Numbered from the stretch's first letter, positions 35,135-47,440 are shown. The stretch is DNA of 64,000 nucleotides from Floccularia luteovirens (GCA_009739215.1 VSJF01000012.1:806001-870000); one strand, 5' to 3'. The notes: generated from the sequence alone by a model not told the origin. Program-made: numbers and translations.

Positions 35135-36615
35135 ATGTCATTGCGAAGTAAATCTGCACGAAGCGCAGGGACTACACACACGAAGGCCACTAACGCCCAC
35201 AAAAAGAATTCAGGAAATGCTGCTGTTGGTGCATCTGTGGTGGCACCCACTTTAATAGACTTCTATTCGGTATTTTACTCTGTCCTTTCCCTTTACCACA
35301 ACACAGGGAGAGCTAATGCCTCATCAGATATTATCTCTAGTCTTTGGTGGATGTTGCGTGTACGTTGTGGGGCTTGCTTTCGTTGGGGCGATCTAAACTC
35401 AATCTGACACGAATTCCATAGGAATGTGTTGGCATACGAACAACTCCTTCTTTTTAACCCTCAGTTTGGTGGGCTCATCAGAACTCTTCGTATTTCTCAT
35501 GCTAATCCTTGACGTGAAAATGTTCAGGTTCAGCACTCACCTTTTCTCACATGTTATTCGTCACATTACATTCCCTACCATCCTTTCTTTCCTTTTCCAA
35601 AGAGACGTATCTTCCTCGACTCAAACCTAGAGTTGTACCCCTGGGACAATGGTTCCTGCAGGTTACCGTACTAATTTCAGGTTCTTTGTTGAATAACTGG
35701 GCTTTTGCATATCAGGTGCCCTTAACAGTTCAGATCATCTGTCGGTCCGCCGGTAAGATTGTTCGTGGTTTTGGTTTAGGTTGAATCATTCGCTTAGAGA
35801 ACTTTACTTGACGTGTATAGGCCTTGCTGTCTCTATGCTATTTGGATACATATTCTTGAAGAGGCGCTATACCGCTTTACAAATTGTACGTCATTTGGTA
35901 CTGTATTGTTCAATTTTTGTTGTTCTGACAACCATTTCAGACTTCAGTAGTAATGGTTACTGTAGGAGTCATTCTCGCAACTCTATCAAGACCCCAATCG
36001 TCTAAGCTGTCATATCCACAATCTACGGATGATCTACGGAAATATACAATTGGCGTGATAATGCTCGTAACATCGTTATTCCTAACATGTACGCTCGGCT
36101 TGTTGCAGGAGCGAACATACAAAAGATATGGACCTTGTTGGAAAGAGGGTGTTTTCTATACAGTGAGCTGATCTATTTTGTTGCGAAGTACTTTAGCTCA
36201 TATATGCTACGCTAGCATTTCCTGTCACTCCCTACCTTTTTGTTTTTAGGAGCTGATATCAAACAGGGACTTGGAAGCTTAGTAAATCCGACCTCAACTT
36301 CGACCATCGCATCTTTACTCGTACTCTTTGTTAACCTAGTATCTCAGCTAATCTGTGTTTCTGGCGTCAATCGCTTAACTTCTGTAAGTTGCTCAACCCT
36401 AAATTCGGAACATCGCCTGAATGAATGTCATACAGAGAGTATCCTCAGTATCGACGAACATAGCATTAACAGCTAGAAAAGCTTTAAGCCTCTGCTTCAG
36501 CGTTTGGTGGTTTGGAAACGCATGGAATGTACAACTAGTGGCTGGTGCAGCGATGGTCTTTTTAGGCAGCTTGTTGTACACATTCAGCGGTGAGAAACCC
36601 CAGAAAAAAGAATAG
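35135..36615 (+). CDS. UAA-family nucleotide-sugar transporter (Yea4/SLC35B4-like)
   Basis: Multi-pass membrane transporter of the ER or Golgi, likely carrying UDP-N-acetylglucosamine or UDP-xylose. The N-terminus is basic (MSLRSKSARSAG, with several Lys and Thr). After an intron the first helix reads ILSLVFGGCCVYVVGLAFVG, then LAYEQLLLFNPQFG. Further exons give ALTFSHMLFVTLHSLPSF, PLGQWFLQVTVLISGSLLNN, WAFAYQVPLTVQIICRSAG (a highly conserved UAA segment), LAVSMLFGYIFLKRRYT, VVMVTVGVILATLS, and TLGLLQERTYKRYGPCWKEG. The last exon gives WNVQLVAGAAMVFLGSLLYT and a lysine-rich end (GEKPQKKE), which resembles a dilysine-type ER retrieval signal. About nine helices and nine exons. The exact sugar is uncertain. 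Confidence 0.87.
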
Positions 36616-37945
36616 AACTCAAGTTACATTTTACTTGGAGTATTTGAACGCGATATAGTTTTCCAGAAAAACATCGACAAAAGTCTTGCTCCGGTAACTT
36701 GTCTTCGCTCGATTCGGACCTAACATTGATAATTTAGAGTTCATGTTATTGTTCCTACCAATAAATCTCAAGTTGGCAAGCCTGCGTATTAGCAAGTGGA
36801 TCGATCTGCGTATGCTAAATAAACATTCGCATAAGTACGATCGATAATTTGCCCGACCTCGAGTAACAAAACAAGTAGTCAGGTATTGCCCACATAGCTT
36901 GGAAAACAGATCTGAAATAGGTCTGTATCTCGATTCAGAGCAAAGTTATCGTAAATGGTGGATCCTTTACTGGGTCCTTACCACATGGACCTGTGGAGAG
37001 AAAAGGTGGAAGATCAATCAATGTGCGCAGTTAGAAAACCGGCGTAACATATTTCCTCTCTAGCTTTCACCGTTACCTAGTAAAAGAGCAATTTGTGTTT
37101 TCGCAGTGTAACTTGTCAATGTCGGTGAACTCTGAACATCGGTCATAGTCAATTATACAGACCTTATGATCATGGTTACGACATGACCCACCACCGCAGG
37201 CAAAAGTTAGAGTTAGGGACTAGCAAGCTGGTCGATTGAGGCTTGCTTCGACTACAATTACGAAATAGTCCACCAGTGGGAAAACCATCATTGCCACTTG
37301 TGAATTTATCACGGGCATATCGGTTTTGATATATTTCTGGACATTCCGACAAATATGTTGCGTAAGATACATGAGCGCCTGTTATTAGGAGATAAGTAGA
37401 GAAGGGTCGCTGAGGAATGTTCTCTAGGGAGATTAGTGTATACACACAGTCTAAGGTCATGAGTAACTTCTGAAAAGACAACTGATGCAATCACTCAAGT
37501 AGTTGTGGAGATATTTCTTGTAGTGTGAGATGGAATACAATGAACCCTGTGGGGTAAAGCAACCAAGTGAACATAGGCGGCTAAAAGTATTAGCCTGGGA
37601 GGTCGGGGGAGAAACCTCCCATGCGGACACTTCTATTTAGAACTCATACACGAAAGGACAAAAAAGAGCCTTGTCTGCTGAGCAAGCATACGGTGGTAAA
37701 GTCTACAATCTTCTGATACATGGAATGCTCAGTTGTACTTATGCCAACGTTGAGGTGGTCCTCACGATTGTACACACCATGATTAGATATTTCTAAGTTT
37801 AGACATTTTACTTTGGGAATCCTAGATGGATACCAAGAATAGATGGTGCTAGCCCACTATGAGGGCCGTCAAGTGCCTCAATCAATTGTTAAATAAATGT
37901 ACATATCGTGTGTGAACATGACTGCTGTACTCCAATGAATCCAGT
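36616..37945. other. Gene-poor 1.3 kb region
   Basis: Only short unrecognised frames (for example 37176-37490, minus). It probably holds the transporter 3' end and that of the small minus-strand gene that follows. Confidence 0.4.
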
Positions 37946-38393
37946 CTATCTTTGGGAATTGCATTCTTCGTGATAGTGATAATCGGATTGAGCGTGGCCA
38001 ATTCTTTGCCTCATAACGGTATCTTTTGAATCATGTCTTCGTATAATTCCAGACCCAATCACGATGTTGTTCATTGGATATTTGCAAGCGTCGTTATCAG
38101 CCGAGTTTCTACTTGATTTCCCAATACCTTGCTGTGCGGGTTTGAGATCTGTTTGTCGAGCTTTCAGTAACGCTGAGGAGATCCGGTGCACAGGATTGCT
38201 GTTCTGAGATCTAGTAGGGGTGTCTGTGCTTGGAAAAAGTGACTCGGGGGTATCCAGGTTCAACTTTTAAGCTGAATGTGAATGGATGCCCGACTGCCAG
38301 AGACAATAAAGTGCTTACGGGGATAGCTGATGTATTTATGAAGAGACAAAGACCAAGCAGAATGAAGAACCGAGGAGAAGAGCGAATAAACAT
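37946..38393 (-). CDS. Putative small secreted protein
   Basis: A proposed two-exon gene. ATG 38393 begins MFIRSSPRFFILLGLCLFIN followed by TSAIP: a basic start, hydrophobic core and small residues, which fits a signal peptide cleaved near residue 22. A donor (CCC|GTAAGC) and an acceptor (AAAAG) give a 55-base intron that keeps the frame into LNLDTPESLFPSTDTPTRS, ending QSDYHYHEECNSQR, about 127 residues in total. The mature part is polar with two cysteines and dibasic sites such as IIRRHD. If the intron is not used, the first frame ends after about 60 residues (SKHRHPY). No family is recognised; expression data would be needed to trust it. Confidence 0.35.
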
Positions 38394-38797
38394 GTTTAAG
38401 GTAAAGAGTGGTGATAATGATAATTGTAATTGCAACATACCAATACATATGAAATATACTATATACAGATTGTGAAAGCGGCTGACGGTAATCGTTGGAG
38501 TAACTTTACAGGAGGTACTCGTTGTTGTGTATTCGAAGAGTTACATAATACAAGCGATCAATCAATCATGCGTTAGATATTGCCCAGGGAAGAGAACCTT
38601 GGTCCCAGAAGAGCGGACAGATTGTCACCGGCTTTTCCTTCCGTAAGAGATTTGTGAAGGGAGTTCCATTATATATAATTATTCCTTGCAAACGAAAAAT
38701 GTTCTCGCACAATCTCCGTCATTTTTTATATTATAACCAACCCCAACCTTGTCATCAAATAATTTTCTCCTGTCCCTCTTAACATCACATTTCCTCA
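38394..38797. other. Divergent intergenic region
   Basis: This lies between the putative secreted protein (-) and the DUF202 gene (+). The last 100 bases before 38798 are strongly CT-rich on the plus strand, a common leader pattern in basidiomycetes. Confidence 0.4.
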
Positions 38798-39756
38798 ATG
38801 TCCTTTCTCTCCCTCGATATTAAAGGCAAAACTCCTGCCGAATCTACTCCTCTTCTCTCTAACCATCCTCATGCCCTCAGATCCTCCCTGGGTCGTCCTA
38901 GGTCATATGCTGCCATTAACGCCTTCATCCCAAAACGCCGTTACAGGCTCAAATACAACTCTAGGTCTCCAAAACTCCACGATAGACCTCTGTGTGCAGA
39001 CCCCATGGCTAATGACGCGATTTGCAAGGAGAGTGGTGCTCCAAGGGACATTTTGCCGTGTATCTCCACAGGCTCTACTTTAGTTATCCCATGTTCCCAG
39101 AACACAGAGGAAGGGAAAAGTGAGGCATGGCGGAGGCTTAGTTATGTCTCCGATAACCAACTCAGTGGCCCCTCATCCCCCTCCGTCGACTCAATCTGTC
39201 CCCAGAAGTCGTTTATGCCCCAATGTATTTCATTAACTCTGCAAAATTCGGGTAGCGTCGCCCGCGATCACCTGGCGTCAGAAAGAACGTTTCTTGCCTA
39301 CATGAGAACGAGCTTGGCTATCGCCTCATCCGGTGTCGGTAAGTCTTGTATCCTCAATTTGATTGCACACGACACGTTTTGATAAACTCAATCATATCCT
39401 AGCCCTTGTACAGCTCTTCACATCTTCAGACACGCAGCAAAGAGGTGGTGTGCGTAGCTTGAATGATTATGTACGACCCCTAGGGGCTAGTACTATTATA
39501 ATGGGGCTAGTAGTCCTTGTTGTCGGTTCGTGATTTGATCCCCGTAAAAGTGTTCTCAAGGGTTCACCTTCACCTTCTTATTTCAGGCTTAGTACGGTAT
39601 TTCACAATTCAAGCTGCACTTACGAAAGGTTATTTTCCTGTAGCCAGGCTAATCACAGGCATGATAGCCTTTGCATTAGCGGCGCTCGTAACAGTGACAT
39701 TTGCTCTCGTATTGGCACGCAAGCCTATCGTGTTTAGAGAGGAGCTTCATTATTGA
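38798..39756 (+). CDS. DUF202-domain membrane protein
   Basis: The first exon encodes about 180 residues of polar, disordered sequence (MSFLSLDIKGKTPAESTPLL). The DUF202 signature follows: RDHLASERTFLAYMRTSLAI then ASSGV, continuing over an intron as ALVQLFTSSDTQQRGGVRSL. The next helices read ASTIIMGLVVLVVG, then VRYFTIQAALTKGYFPVARL and MIAFALAALVTVTFALVLAR. It ends VFREELHY. DUF202 is a three-helix domain found in bacterial YidH-like proteins and, in fungi, in small vacuolar or plasma-membrane proteins and in Vtc1-related subunits. Here the long N-terminal region without an SPX domain means it is not a canonical VTC chaperone. Function unknown. Two introns. Confidence 0.85.
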
Positions 39757-40301
39757 TAGTTCTCGGTTCTCAATTCCCTAAAAATTTACCTCGGTCATAT
39801 TTGCCGATTTCTTGTTTTCTCCACCGCATTACACGCCTTTTCATCTCCATGATCACGAACTCTATCTTGCATATTCTGTATTATATCAGGATTCCCTCGC
39901 ACATGTAACCTCCTTGATGAAGCTGTTTGAACGATGCTGCGCTTCATTAAGATAGTGACAGATGTACCGCATTTCGTTTGTACTGCTGTAAAATGAAATA
40001 TTAATCCACACGCATGACATTTTGAGGGAATAAATTGTACACACGGACCTTCATATAGACAGATAGCACAGTAGAGTGGCGAGCAGACTAGCTGCAGCTT
40101 CCATGTAAGAAGACTCGAAGTGAGATTCCACCGGTGATCGGGACGGATGGGTGACGAGATATGTCCTGCCCTTATGTAGAAGAAGTAGTCACGCGTGTCC
40201 TCAATCTTTCCCGCCCAAGTCCAACTGCTGTCAGACTACTCGGTCATGACAAATGCAGCAACGTGAAGACACACAAGGTGACAGTGCACTGGACGCAAGA
40301 A
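39757..40301. other. Intergenic region upstream of the SET gene
   Basis: No gene seen. The SET reading frame remains open upstream of its chosen start to an ATG at 40161 (MSCPYVEEVV), which is a possible longer N-terminus. Confidence 0.4.
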
Positions 40302-41809
40302 ATGCATACTAGGCAGAGGAAAACAAAATCTAATCCCAGCTCGGAGCCCCCAAAACGGAACTCGAGAATTCCGGAAAGCAGGAATCACCGAGTCAGTTGA
40401 CTTGATTCTTTTGGACACCAAGCTATAGCTAATGTGAATTAGAAATTTCCCGGACCATGGATATTTCTACTAGCTATAGGGATTCTTGTTCCGTTGTTTT
40501 ACTACATTAAAGAATGGTATTTTGCACCACACAAAATGATTTCATCCGGGTCTAGGTCAACTCCAGGCTCGGAAGACCAGAGTACATATAAAGTTATTGA
40601 CATACCAGGCAAAGGGAAAGGAGTAGTAGCTACGCGCGATATTAGAGTGTGTACTTGTCTGTTCTCATTTGGTCCCCACTTATTCATAGATGGCATTCAC
40701 TTAGCAAGGGGAACTCGTGATACGGGAACGTCCACTATTTGTAGTACCACACGAAAGTACGCCTCTCCACATATTATACTTATCCTTTCTGACGACAAGT
40801 GTTTCTAGCTTCATCTCCTACCGCTCTCATCGCAAGCGCCTTAGCTAACGCGACTCGCCCTGGACGCGAAGCTTTTCTGAACCTATCTTATGTTAACTTC
40901 CCAAAACATCTGGACCCTGCAAAACATCCGGATGAAGTTGCGCTAGCCATATTCCAAACTAACGCCGTTGCCGCGGGTGAGGGAGTAGGAATCTTCCCTG
41001 GCATGGCAAGGTTGAACCACGGCTGTTCATCCGCTTTTAATGTGGTGTATTCGTGGCGGGAACGCGAAGGAGAATTGTTCATCCATGCCTTGAAGAATAT
41101 CCGCCAAGGAGATGTGAGTGACCTGTAACTTGAATGTCTTGACTTGGAATATGAATGCAGTATATATAGGAGCTTCTTACGACGTATACCAATACCAAAA
41201 AGCCGCGAGTCGAGAGAAGGTAGCTTATATATGTATATGAAATTGATTTGTGACGCTTAATCTAAAAACAAGGGCCTTCCTATCCACCCAATATGGTTTT
41301 CACTGCACGTGCAGTGTTTGTTCACTCCCTGACGATCAATCCCTAGCATCTGACGCAAGATTGTCTACCATTTCGCAACTATATGGTCAATTCTCCACAT
41401 GGGGTGCTCGCAAAATGAGTGGCGCTCAAGCAATTGGCATAGTAAGGCGTATATGGGCGTTGGAGAATGAAGAAGGATATTGGAGCGAACGGGGCCGATT
41501 GGCTGCGGACGCAGCTTGGGTAGCGGCCGCACATTCTGAGTGAGTATCAGTGTTCCTTCGCTCATGTGTTTTACGGTTGCTGGTAATTGCCGACTGAGGC
41601 GATGTATACCGGAATATGCTGACGTATGTTAATCAACTGATAGTGTGGCCTCCACGCGCGATTGGGCTCAATTGGCTTTAGAATGGTATACTTATGAGCT
41701 TGGAACCGATAATGCGGCAACACAGGAGATGTGGATGTTGTTGAGACACGGGCCAGACTCACATCCTGCTTGGGCTTCCCGTGAAGCGATGCATGTGGGT
41801 GGACCGTAA
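40302..41809 (+). CDS. SET-domain protein with an N-terminal membrane segment
   Basis: Putative lysine methyltransferase of the SMYD/Set5-6-like type. Exon 1 starts MHTRQRKTKSNPSS and ends PESRNHR at a GTCAGT donor (intron 40392-40442, with a CTAAT branch site). Exon 2 opens KFPGPWIFLLAIGILVPLFY, a convincing membrane helix, followed by YIKEWYFAPHK. The SET domain then begins YKVIDIPGKGKGVVATRDIR, joined to QGELVIRERPLFVVPHE, then SSPTALIASALANATRPGRE. The core motif is GMARLNHGCSSAFNVVYSW (the NH.C SET signature) and later LSTQYGFHCTCSVCSLPDD, a post-SET-like cysteine cluster. The C-terminal part is helical and ends EAMHVGGP. About six exons. No MYND zinc finger is seen. The membrane segment is unusual for the class. 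Target unknown; a longer start at 40161 is possible. Confidence 0.82.
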
Positions 41810-42519
41810 AAATAGATAGGGTCAATAATTAATCAGTTGTGTGTTGATTCATGTCTCATGACTTGATCCTCCTTACACTTCGCAAACAATGAGGTTATTG
41901 TATTTCGAGTTATAAACCACACAACTTTGAAAATAAGTGGTCTTACGATCCACACTGTAGACATCAATGCATTGTCAAGTATTGAATGCCCCACTGGATC
42001 ACTTGGCAAGTTGTCCAAGAGCAAGTTGCCGAGCGTACAAACATCACGCCACTTGGTCACCGCTTAAATTTTTTTTCCGACAAGAGAGTTGATGGATGAG
42101 TGATTTCGAGGAGAAGAGGTACGATGGCAGCGCAGGATACATGATAGTTGTTTCAGATAGTGCAAAGTAGATGATATACTAGGTAATGATACGATTTAGT
42201 CAGAGCAAGTACGAGAGGATTCGTGAGAGTTACGGAGAAAATGATCCGAGCCAAACAAGGGCCGACGACCAAAAACATGCTCTGCTTGAGCACCGAGTTA
42301 ACCACGTCCAATACCATCACCTTCCCCGGCCGCATCTCTCTCTCTGCCGAAGCTGTATCTTTTCTCCGCCTATATCTTCACTAGTATTCAACATCTCGAC
42401 CTACTGGTTATTCCCCCTAGATCGGTATTTTCCTTTCTATACATCTTTTCTTTTTTTCTACAATGTCCAATCGTTCTGCTTTTTCTCCAGCTTTACCACT
42501 TGCCTTGACCTCTCCAACA
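41810..42519. other. Promoter and leader of the P450 reductase gene
   Basis: Plus-sense CT-rich tracts at about 42330-42345 and 42430-42460 form a typical pyrimidine-rich leader. The long plus-strand frame 42186-42767 crosses this promoter and the first exon and is not a gene. An in-frame ATG at 42463 would add 19 residues to the reductase. Confidence 0.45.
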
Positions 42520-44870
42520 ATGGCGTCCTCGCCATCCGACATCCTCATTCTTGCCCTCGGAGTCGTTCTCGCCTCGCTTTACCTCATAAGGGACCGCATA
42601 TTCACTTCAAAGCCAAAGGTCGCCCCAGCCGTTACAACGAAAACAGCAAATGGCTCTGGCAACCCCCGCGACTTCATTGCAAAGATGAAGGAGGGTGTAC
42701 GTTCTTTCTACTTTCTTTATTGATTCATCGCATCTTATCCATCGCTCAAAGAAAAAACGTCTGGTAATATTTTACGGCTCTCAGACCGGCACAGCAGAAG
42801 AATATGCCATCCGGCTCGCTAAAGAAGCGAAATCAAAGTTCGGCCTCGCCTCTCTCGTTTGCGATCCTGAAGAGTACGACTTCGAAAACCTCGACCAGCT
42901 CCCAGCGGATTGCGTTGCATTCTTTGTTATGGCTACTTATGGTGAGGGTGAGCCTACGGATAACGCAGTCCAGCTGCTCCAGAACCTGCAAGATGATACT
43001 TTCGAATTTACAAATGGCGAGCACAAGCTCGAGGGACTCAAATACGTCGTTTTCGGTCTTGGCAACAAAACTTATGAGCATTATAATCTTATTGGTAGAA
43101 ATGTCGATGAATTTTTGACAAAGATGGGCGCTACCCGCATTGGTGAACGTGGTGAAGGTGACGATGACAAGAGTATGGAAGAAGATTACCTTGAATGGAA
43201 AGACGGAATGTGGGATGCTTTTGCGGCCGCATTGGGTGTAGAAGAAGGCCAAGGTGGCGATACTGCTGACTTCGCTGTTTCGGAATTAGAATCCCACCCA
43301 CCCGAGAAAGTGTACCTTGGTATGATTACATATTTTGATTTTTTTTTCTTTTTTTACTCAATTCCTTTCAGGTGAATATTCCGCTCGTGCTCTCACCAAA
43401 ACCAAAGGAATTCATGATGCCAAGAACCCCTTCCCTGCCCCCGTATCTGTCGCACGTGAACTTTTCCAGTCAACATTGGACAGGAATTGTGTACATATGG
43501 AGTTGAACACGGAAGGTTCTGGTATCACTTATCAACATGGCGATCATGTCGGTGTCTGGCCTTCTAACCCTGACGTGGAAGTTACCCGTTTGCTGTGCGC
43601 CCTCGGTTTGTACGACAAGAAAGACACTGTCATCGGAATTGAATCCTTAGATCCTGCCCTGGCCAAAGTCCCATTCCCAGTCCCTACCACATATGAAACC
43701 GTCCTCCGTCATTACATCGATATCAGCGCTGTCGTTGGTCGTCAAATTCTCGGAACGTTGTCGAAATTTGCACCATCTACTGAGGCTGAAACCTTCTTGA
43801 AGAATCTCAACTCTAACAAGGAAGATTACCACACCGTCATCGCCGGCGGATGTTTGAAACTCGGAGAAGTCCTTCAACTCGCTGCTGGAAATAACCTTAT
43901 TACGATTCCATCTACTAAGAACACAACTGCATGGTCCATTCCCTTCGACATAATTGTTTCATCTATTCCCCGTTTGCAGCCCCGCTATTACTCCATCTCA
44001 TCGAGCCCTAAACTTCACCCCAACTCTATCCATGTTACCGCCGTTGTCTTGAAATACCAATCCATTGACAGTCAACACGTTGCTCAGAAATGGGTTTATG
44101 GTGTCGGATCTAACTTCTTACTCAACTTGAAGCAAGCCACTAATGGGGAACCGGCACCATTGATCAGTGAAGGAGGCATTGAACGAGTTTCTGTCCCCTC
44201 TTATCAAATCGAAGGACCTCGTGGACTATACAAACAAGACTCGGTATACAAATCTCCCATTCATGTTAGACGTTCGACCTTCAGGCTTCCCACCAACCCC
44301 AAGAGTCCTGTCATAATGATTGGTCCTGGAACTGTGAGATAATGATCATCTTTTTCTGATGTTTTTGCTTGCTGACTGAACATCATCACATAGGGTGTTG
44401 CACCTTTCCGCGGATTTGTTCAGGAACGTGTTGCCCTCGCTCGTCGCTCTATAGAGAAGAATGGACCTGATGCGCTCGCCGAATGGGGTCAGATTTCCTT
44501 GTTCTACGGCTGCCGCAGATCGACGGAAGATTTCTTGTACAAAGATGAATGGCCACAGTATGCTGAGGAACTGCGTGGCAAGTTCTCGATGCACTGCGCG
44601 TTCTCTCGTGAAAAGTACAAGCCTGATGGCAGTAAGATCTATGTACAAGACCTCATCTGGGAAGACCGTGAACATATTGGTGATGCTATCCTCAACGGTA
44701 AAGGATATGTATACATTTGTGGAGAGGCCAAGAACATGAGCAAGCAAGTAGAAGACGTTTTAGCTCGCATCCTTGGAGAAGCCAAGGGTGGATCAGGGGA
44801 AGTAGAAGGTGTAGCAGAGGTTAAGCTATTGAAGGAGCGATCACGCCTCATGCTAGATGTCTGGAGTTAA
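42520..44870 (+). CDS. cpr1: NADPH-cytochrome P450 reductase
   Basis: Electron donor for ER cytochrome P450s; diflavin enzyme passing electrons from NADPH through FAD to FMN. The N-terminal anchor reads ILILALGVVLASLYLI. After intron 1 (42698-42751) the FMN domain gives LVIFYGSQTGTAEEYAIRLA, FFVMATYGEGEPTDNA and YVVFGLGNKTYEHYN. Intron 2 is 43320-43372. The FAD domain has PRYYSISSSPKLH and YQHGDHVGVWPSNPD. Intron 3 (44335-44393) splits the NADPH site, giving MIGPGTGVAPFRGFVQERVA. Then ISLFYGCRRSTEDFLYKDEW, KGYVYICGEAKNMSKQVEDV, and the expected C-terminus ERSRLMLDVWS with the conserved terminal Trp. All key motifs are intact. Start 42520 was chosen from its context (CAACAATGG); 42463 is an alternative. 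It heads a same-strand array of five genes. Confidence 0.96.
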
Positions 44871-45167
44871 TTGTCGGATGGACTAGGTGTTCATGCCCTA
44901 TAATGTCATACATGAGATTCTTCGTCTAGGATACCACTCCTGTTTACATACACTCATTTTATTTTATGGAGCAATTATCGGTTGTCATCAAGTACGACTG
45001 CATAGACATATATATTTTCTTGATACTTAAAAAGCGTTCAATAAATAATATACTGCATACACAGAAAATCTGGAGTCGGTTAGGAGCGGAGGTATTCTAT
45101 GGCCAATCATAATCGAGAAAGCTAGGCTGATCATCCATTCTTGGCTTCATTGTCATTCTATCGGGGT
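44871..45167. other. Intergenic region with CCAAT box
   Basis: AT-rich spacer. A CCAAT pentamer at 45103-45107 (GGCCAATCAT), 61 bases upstream of the next start, is a likely Hap-complex site, which would suit a mitochondrial gene. Confidence 0.35.
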
Positions 45168-46397
45168 ATGTTGAGGACGCCTTTGGCGAGACCCCACTTG
45201 CGTCACTTTGCGACAACTCCGCTGGTAAGGAACGTTATCCCACCACCTCCAGCAAAAGATCCGCAAGAAGGCAAGGATAACGGGGAAGCTCCAACAAAAC
45301 CCTCCGAAAGCGAAAATATACACAATCCTGTCGTTCCCTCACCACACGCCCCCACCACCTCGTTTACTCAATCAGATGGTACTAAAAAACCTCCGATTGC
45401 TCTCGCAACTTATGACTTGAATGTCATCAAACAACGTATGCGGGAGTGGACGGACAAAACTGCTATTACTGTCCGGAACCGTGCTGATGTATTCACCATT
45501 CTCACGAAAGATTCATTTTCGCAACTAGGATCTCATCTCAATAGAGCTACTGGCTATGAAGAAATAGAAGCTCTGAAGAAAGGAGTTGTAGAGCAGGGTG
45601 CGTGTACCAAACGTCTAAGTGAAAATTTACATTCACACCATACCTGAAATTCTCCTCTTGTTTTTTTAGAAGCTAAAATAACCGCTACACGGAAAGCCGC
45701 TCGGCAAGTAAAAGCTGCTTATGAGCAAGCAGTCATTCAACGATCTAATTCTCAACGAGAGGTCAATGACCTCCTCCAACGAAAGTCAACTTGGACGGAT
45801 GGGGATGTGGGTCGTTTCACAACACTAGTACGACAGGATCATCTATATGAGCAAGAAGAGCAACGCGCAAAAACCGCAGTTGACGAATCAGAAGATGCTG
45901 TTGAAAAAGAGTTCAGCAAGCTGATGAGAACAATCCTTGCGCGGTATCATGAGGAACAAATCTGGTCGGACAAGATCCGTAGTGCGTCTACGTATGGGTC
46001 ACTAGCTGCTCTTGGCTTGAATTTATTCGTTTTTATTATGGCGATCGTAATCGTGGAACCGTGGAAGCGGCGGCGGCTTGCGCAGACGTTTGAGAAGAAA
46101 ATCGAGGAACTAAGCAAGGAGAACGCTGCACAGTTGGATATGAGTATGCAGCAGATACAGGAACAGTTAACGGGACAGGAAATTTTATTAAAACAATTTG
46201 TGGAAGATGTGTTGATGAAGGAGAGTGCTCTGCCCCAACATAGTGAGGAATTGGTGCACTCGAAGCCCCATGTGCATGTGCAGCCGGTTGTTCCTGATGT
46301 TCCTGAACAAGTTTCGCGGAGGCATTTGGAACTAGCTGTGGTTGGTACTGGGGCATTTGTAGTTGGGGTGGTTGGTTCTTTGTTATTAGGACGGTAG
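45168..46397 (+). CDS. SHE9: Mitochondrial inner-membrane protein She9/Mdm33
   Basis: Inner mitochondrial membrane protein that in yeast controls membrane fission and organelle shape. ATG 45168 begins MLRTPLARPHLRHFATTPLV, an arginine-rich, acid-free presequence. A Pro-rich linker leads to LNVIKQRMREWTDKTAITVR and coiled-coil sequence (GYEEIEALKKGVVEQ), then over one intron EAKITATRKAARQVKAAYEQ and REVNDLLQRKSTWTDGDVGR (the most conserved family block), and VRQDHLYEQEEQRAKTAVDE. The first helix is YGSLAALGLNLFVFIMAIVI, followed by WKRRRLAQTFEKKIEEL and a second coiled coil. The C-terminal helix is LELAVVGTGAFVVGVVGSLL. Two introns at most. Length and order match the family. Confidence 0.9.
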
Positions 46398-46556
46398 CAA
46401 ACCTAGAAGCAGTATCATATCCCATCATAATCAAACCTTCCTCAAGAGAGGTCAATCAAAAGAATATAAATACGCAGAATCCCGGGTGCAATTGAAAAAA
46501 AAAATCTTTTGGCGCTAATTGGTATTTGGACAGTTTGTTTCTTGAAGCCTGCTGGC

Positions 46557-47262
46557 ATGACTTCCTTCATTATTGATTCCCATGTTAATCGTCAAATAGC
46601 ACCTTCATGGTCACATAACCCATCTTGTGTGTTTTGCCGTATTATCCAAGGCGAAGCTCCTGCAGTCAAAGTGTATGAAGATACCTTAGTGGTTGCTTTC
46701 TTGGGTTAGTGTTGTAGTTCCTTGTGCATAGTTGTGGACTGAGATCCATTCATGACAAAGATATTATGCCTTTGAGGCGAGGACATATCCTAGTCGTTCC
46801 AAAAACCCATGTTTCACGACTTTCGGAATTGCCGAGTGAATTTGCAGCCGCAACCGGAGCGGCGGTATCCAAAGTTGCCCGTGCATTGACTGAAGGTATC
46901 GTCATGTTTGCACTCAGCTTGTTTAATAATATCGTGTTGACCGTGGCGAGCGATTTGTAGCACTCAAGAATACAGCGCTAAATGTTGTATGTAATCAGGA
47001 ATATGCGCAGGCAGTTCCACATGTCAGTTCGCATTCTAAACAGTAAATTGACAAAGTACTAATATAAAACTAGGTACATTATCATATTATACCCGCTCCT
47101 TCGTTCGAATCCACTGGAGGTGTAGAAGATACCAATAAAGCCATAGGAGGGAAGGCGCCTCTCACCAGTATTGAGATGCATAAAAGAGAGTTTGAAATGC
47201 GGGAAGAACTCGATGACAATGATGCACAAGAACTGGCAACTAGGATACGATCTAGATTATGA
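46557..47262 (+). CDS. HIT-family nucleotide hydrolase
   Basis: Histidine-triad hydrolase or transferase acting on nucleotide phosphoramidates, AMP conjugates or similar substrates. Start MTSFIIDSHVNRQIAPSWSH, then CVFCRIIQGEAPAVKVYEDT and, over an intron, ILPLRRGHILVVPKTHVSRL. Later exons give SKVARALTE, then ALNVVCNQEYAQAVPH, and the catalytic triad motif HVHYHIIPAP assembled across an intron. The C-terminus is longer than in simple Hint proteins (EMHKREFEMREELDDNDAQE ... RIRSRL), as in some fungal Hnt-like proteins. Four or five exons. Spacing from She9 is about 160 bases. Confidence 0.9.
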
Positions 47263-47440
47263 AAGGTTGCATATCGTGGTTGCATGGAATTCGCTCCTTG
47301 TGATAATTCTTATTTATCAAGGAAGTTTGGTTAGAATCTAGAGTGCAAGTTTGTAATAGCGACCATTAATACGAGTACAACTTGAAGGCCCTGATAGGTG
47401 TGACAAACACCAGACGCGTCTAGTCACAGTTAGATACCTC

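Noticed and set aside
38798..39756. Vtc1/VTC polyphosphate polymerase subunit
   Set aside because: Only the DUF202 helices are shared; no SPX or polymerase domain and a long unrelated N-terminus.
42186..42767. 193-residue plus-strand open frame
   Set aside because: It runs through the CT-rich leader and out of frame across the first exon of P450 reductase.
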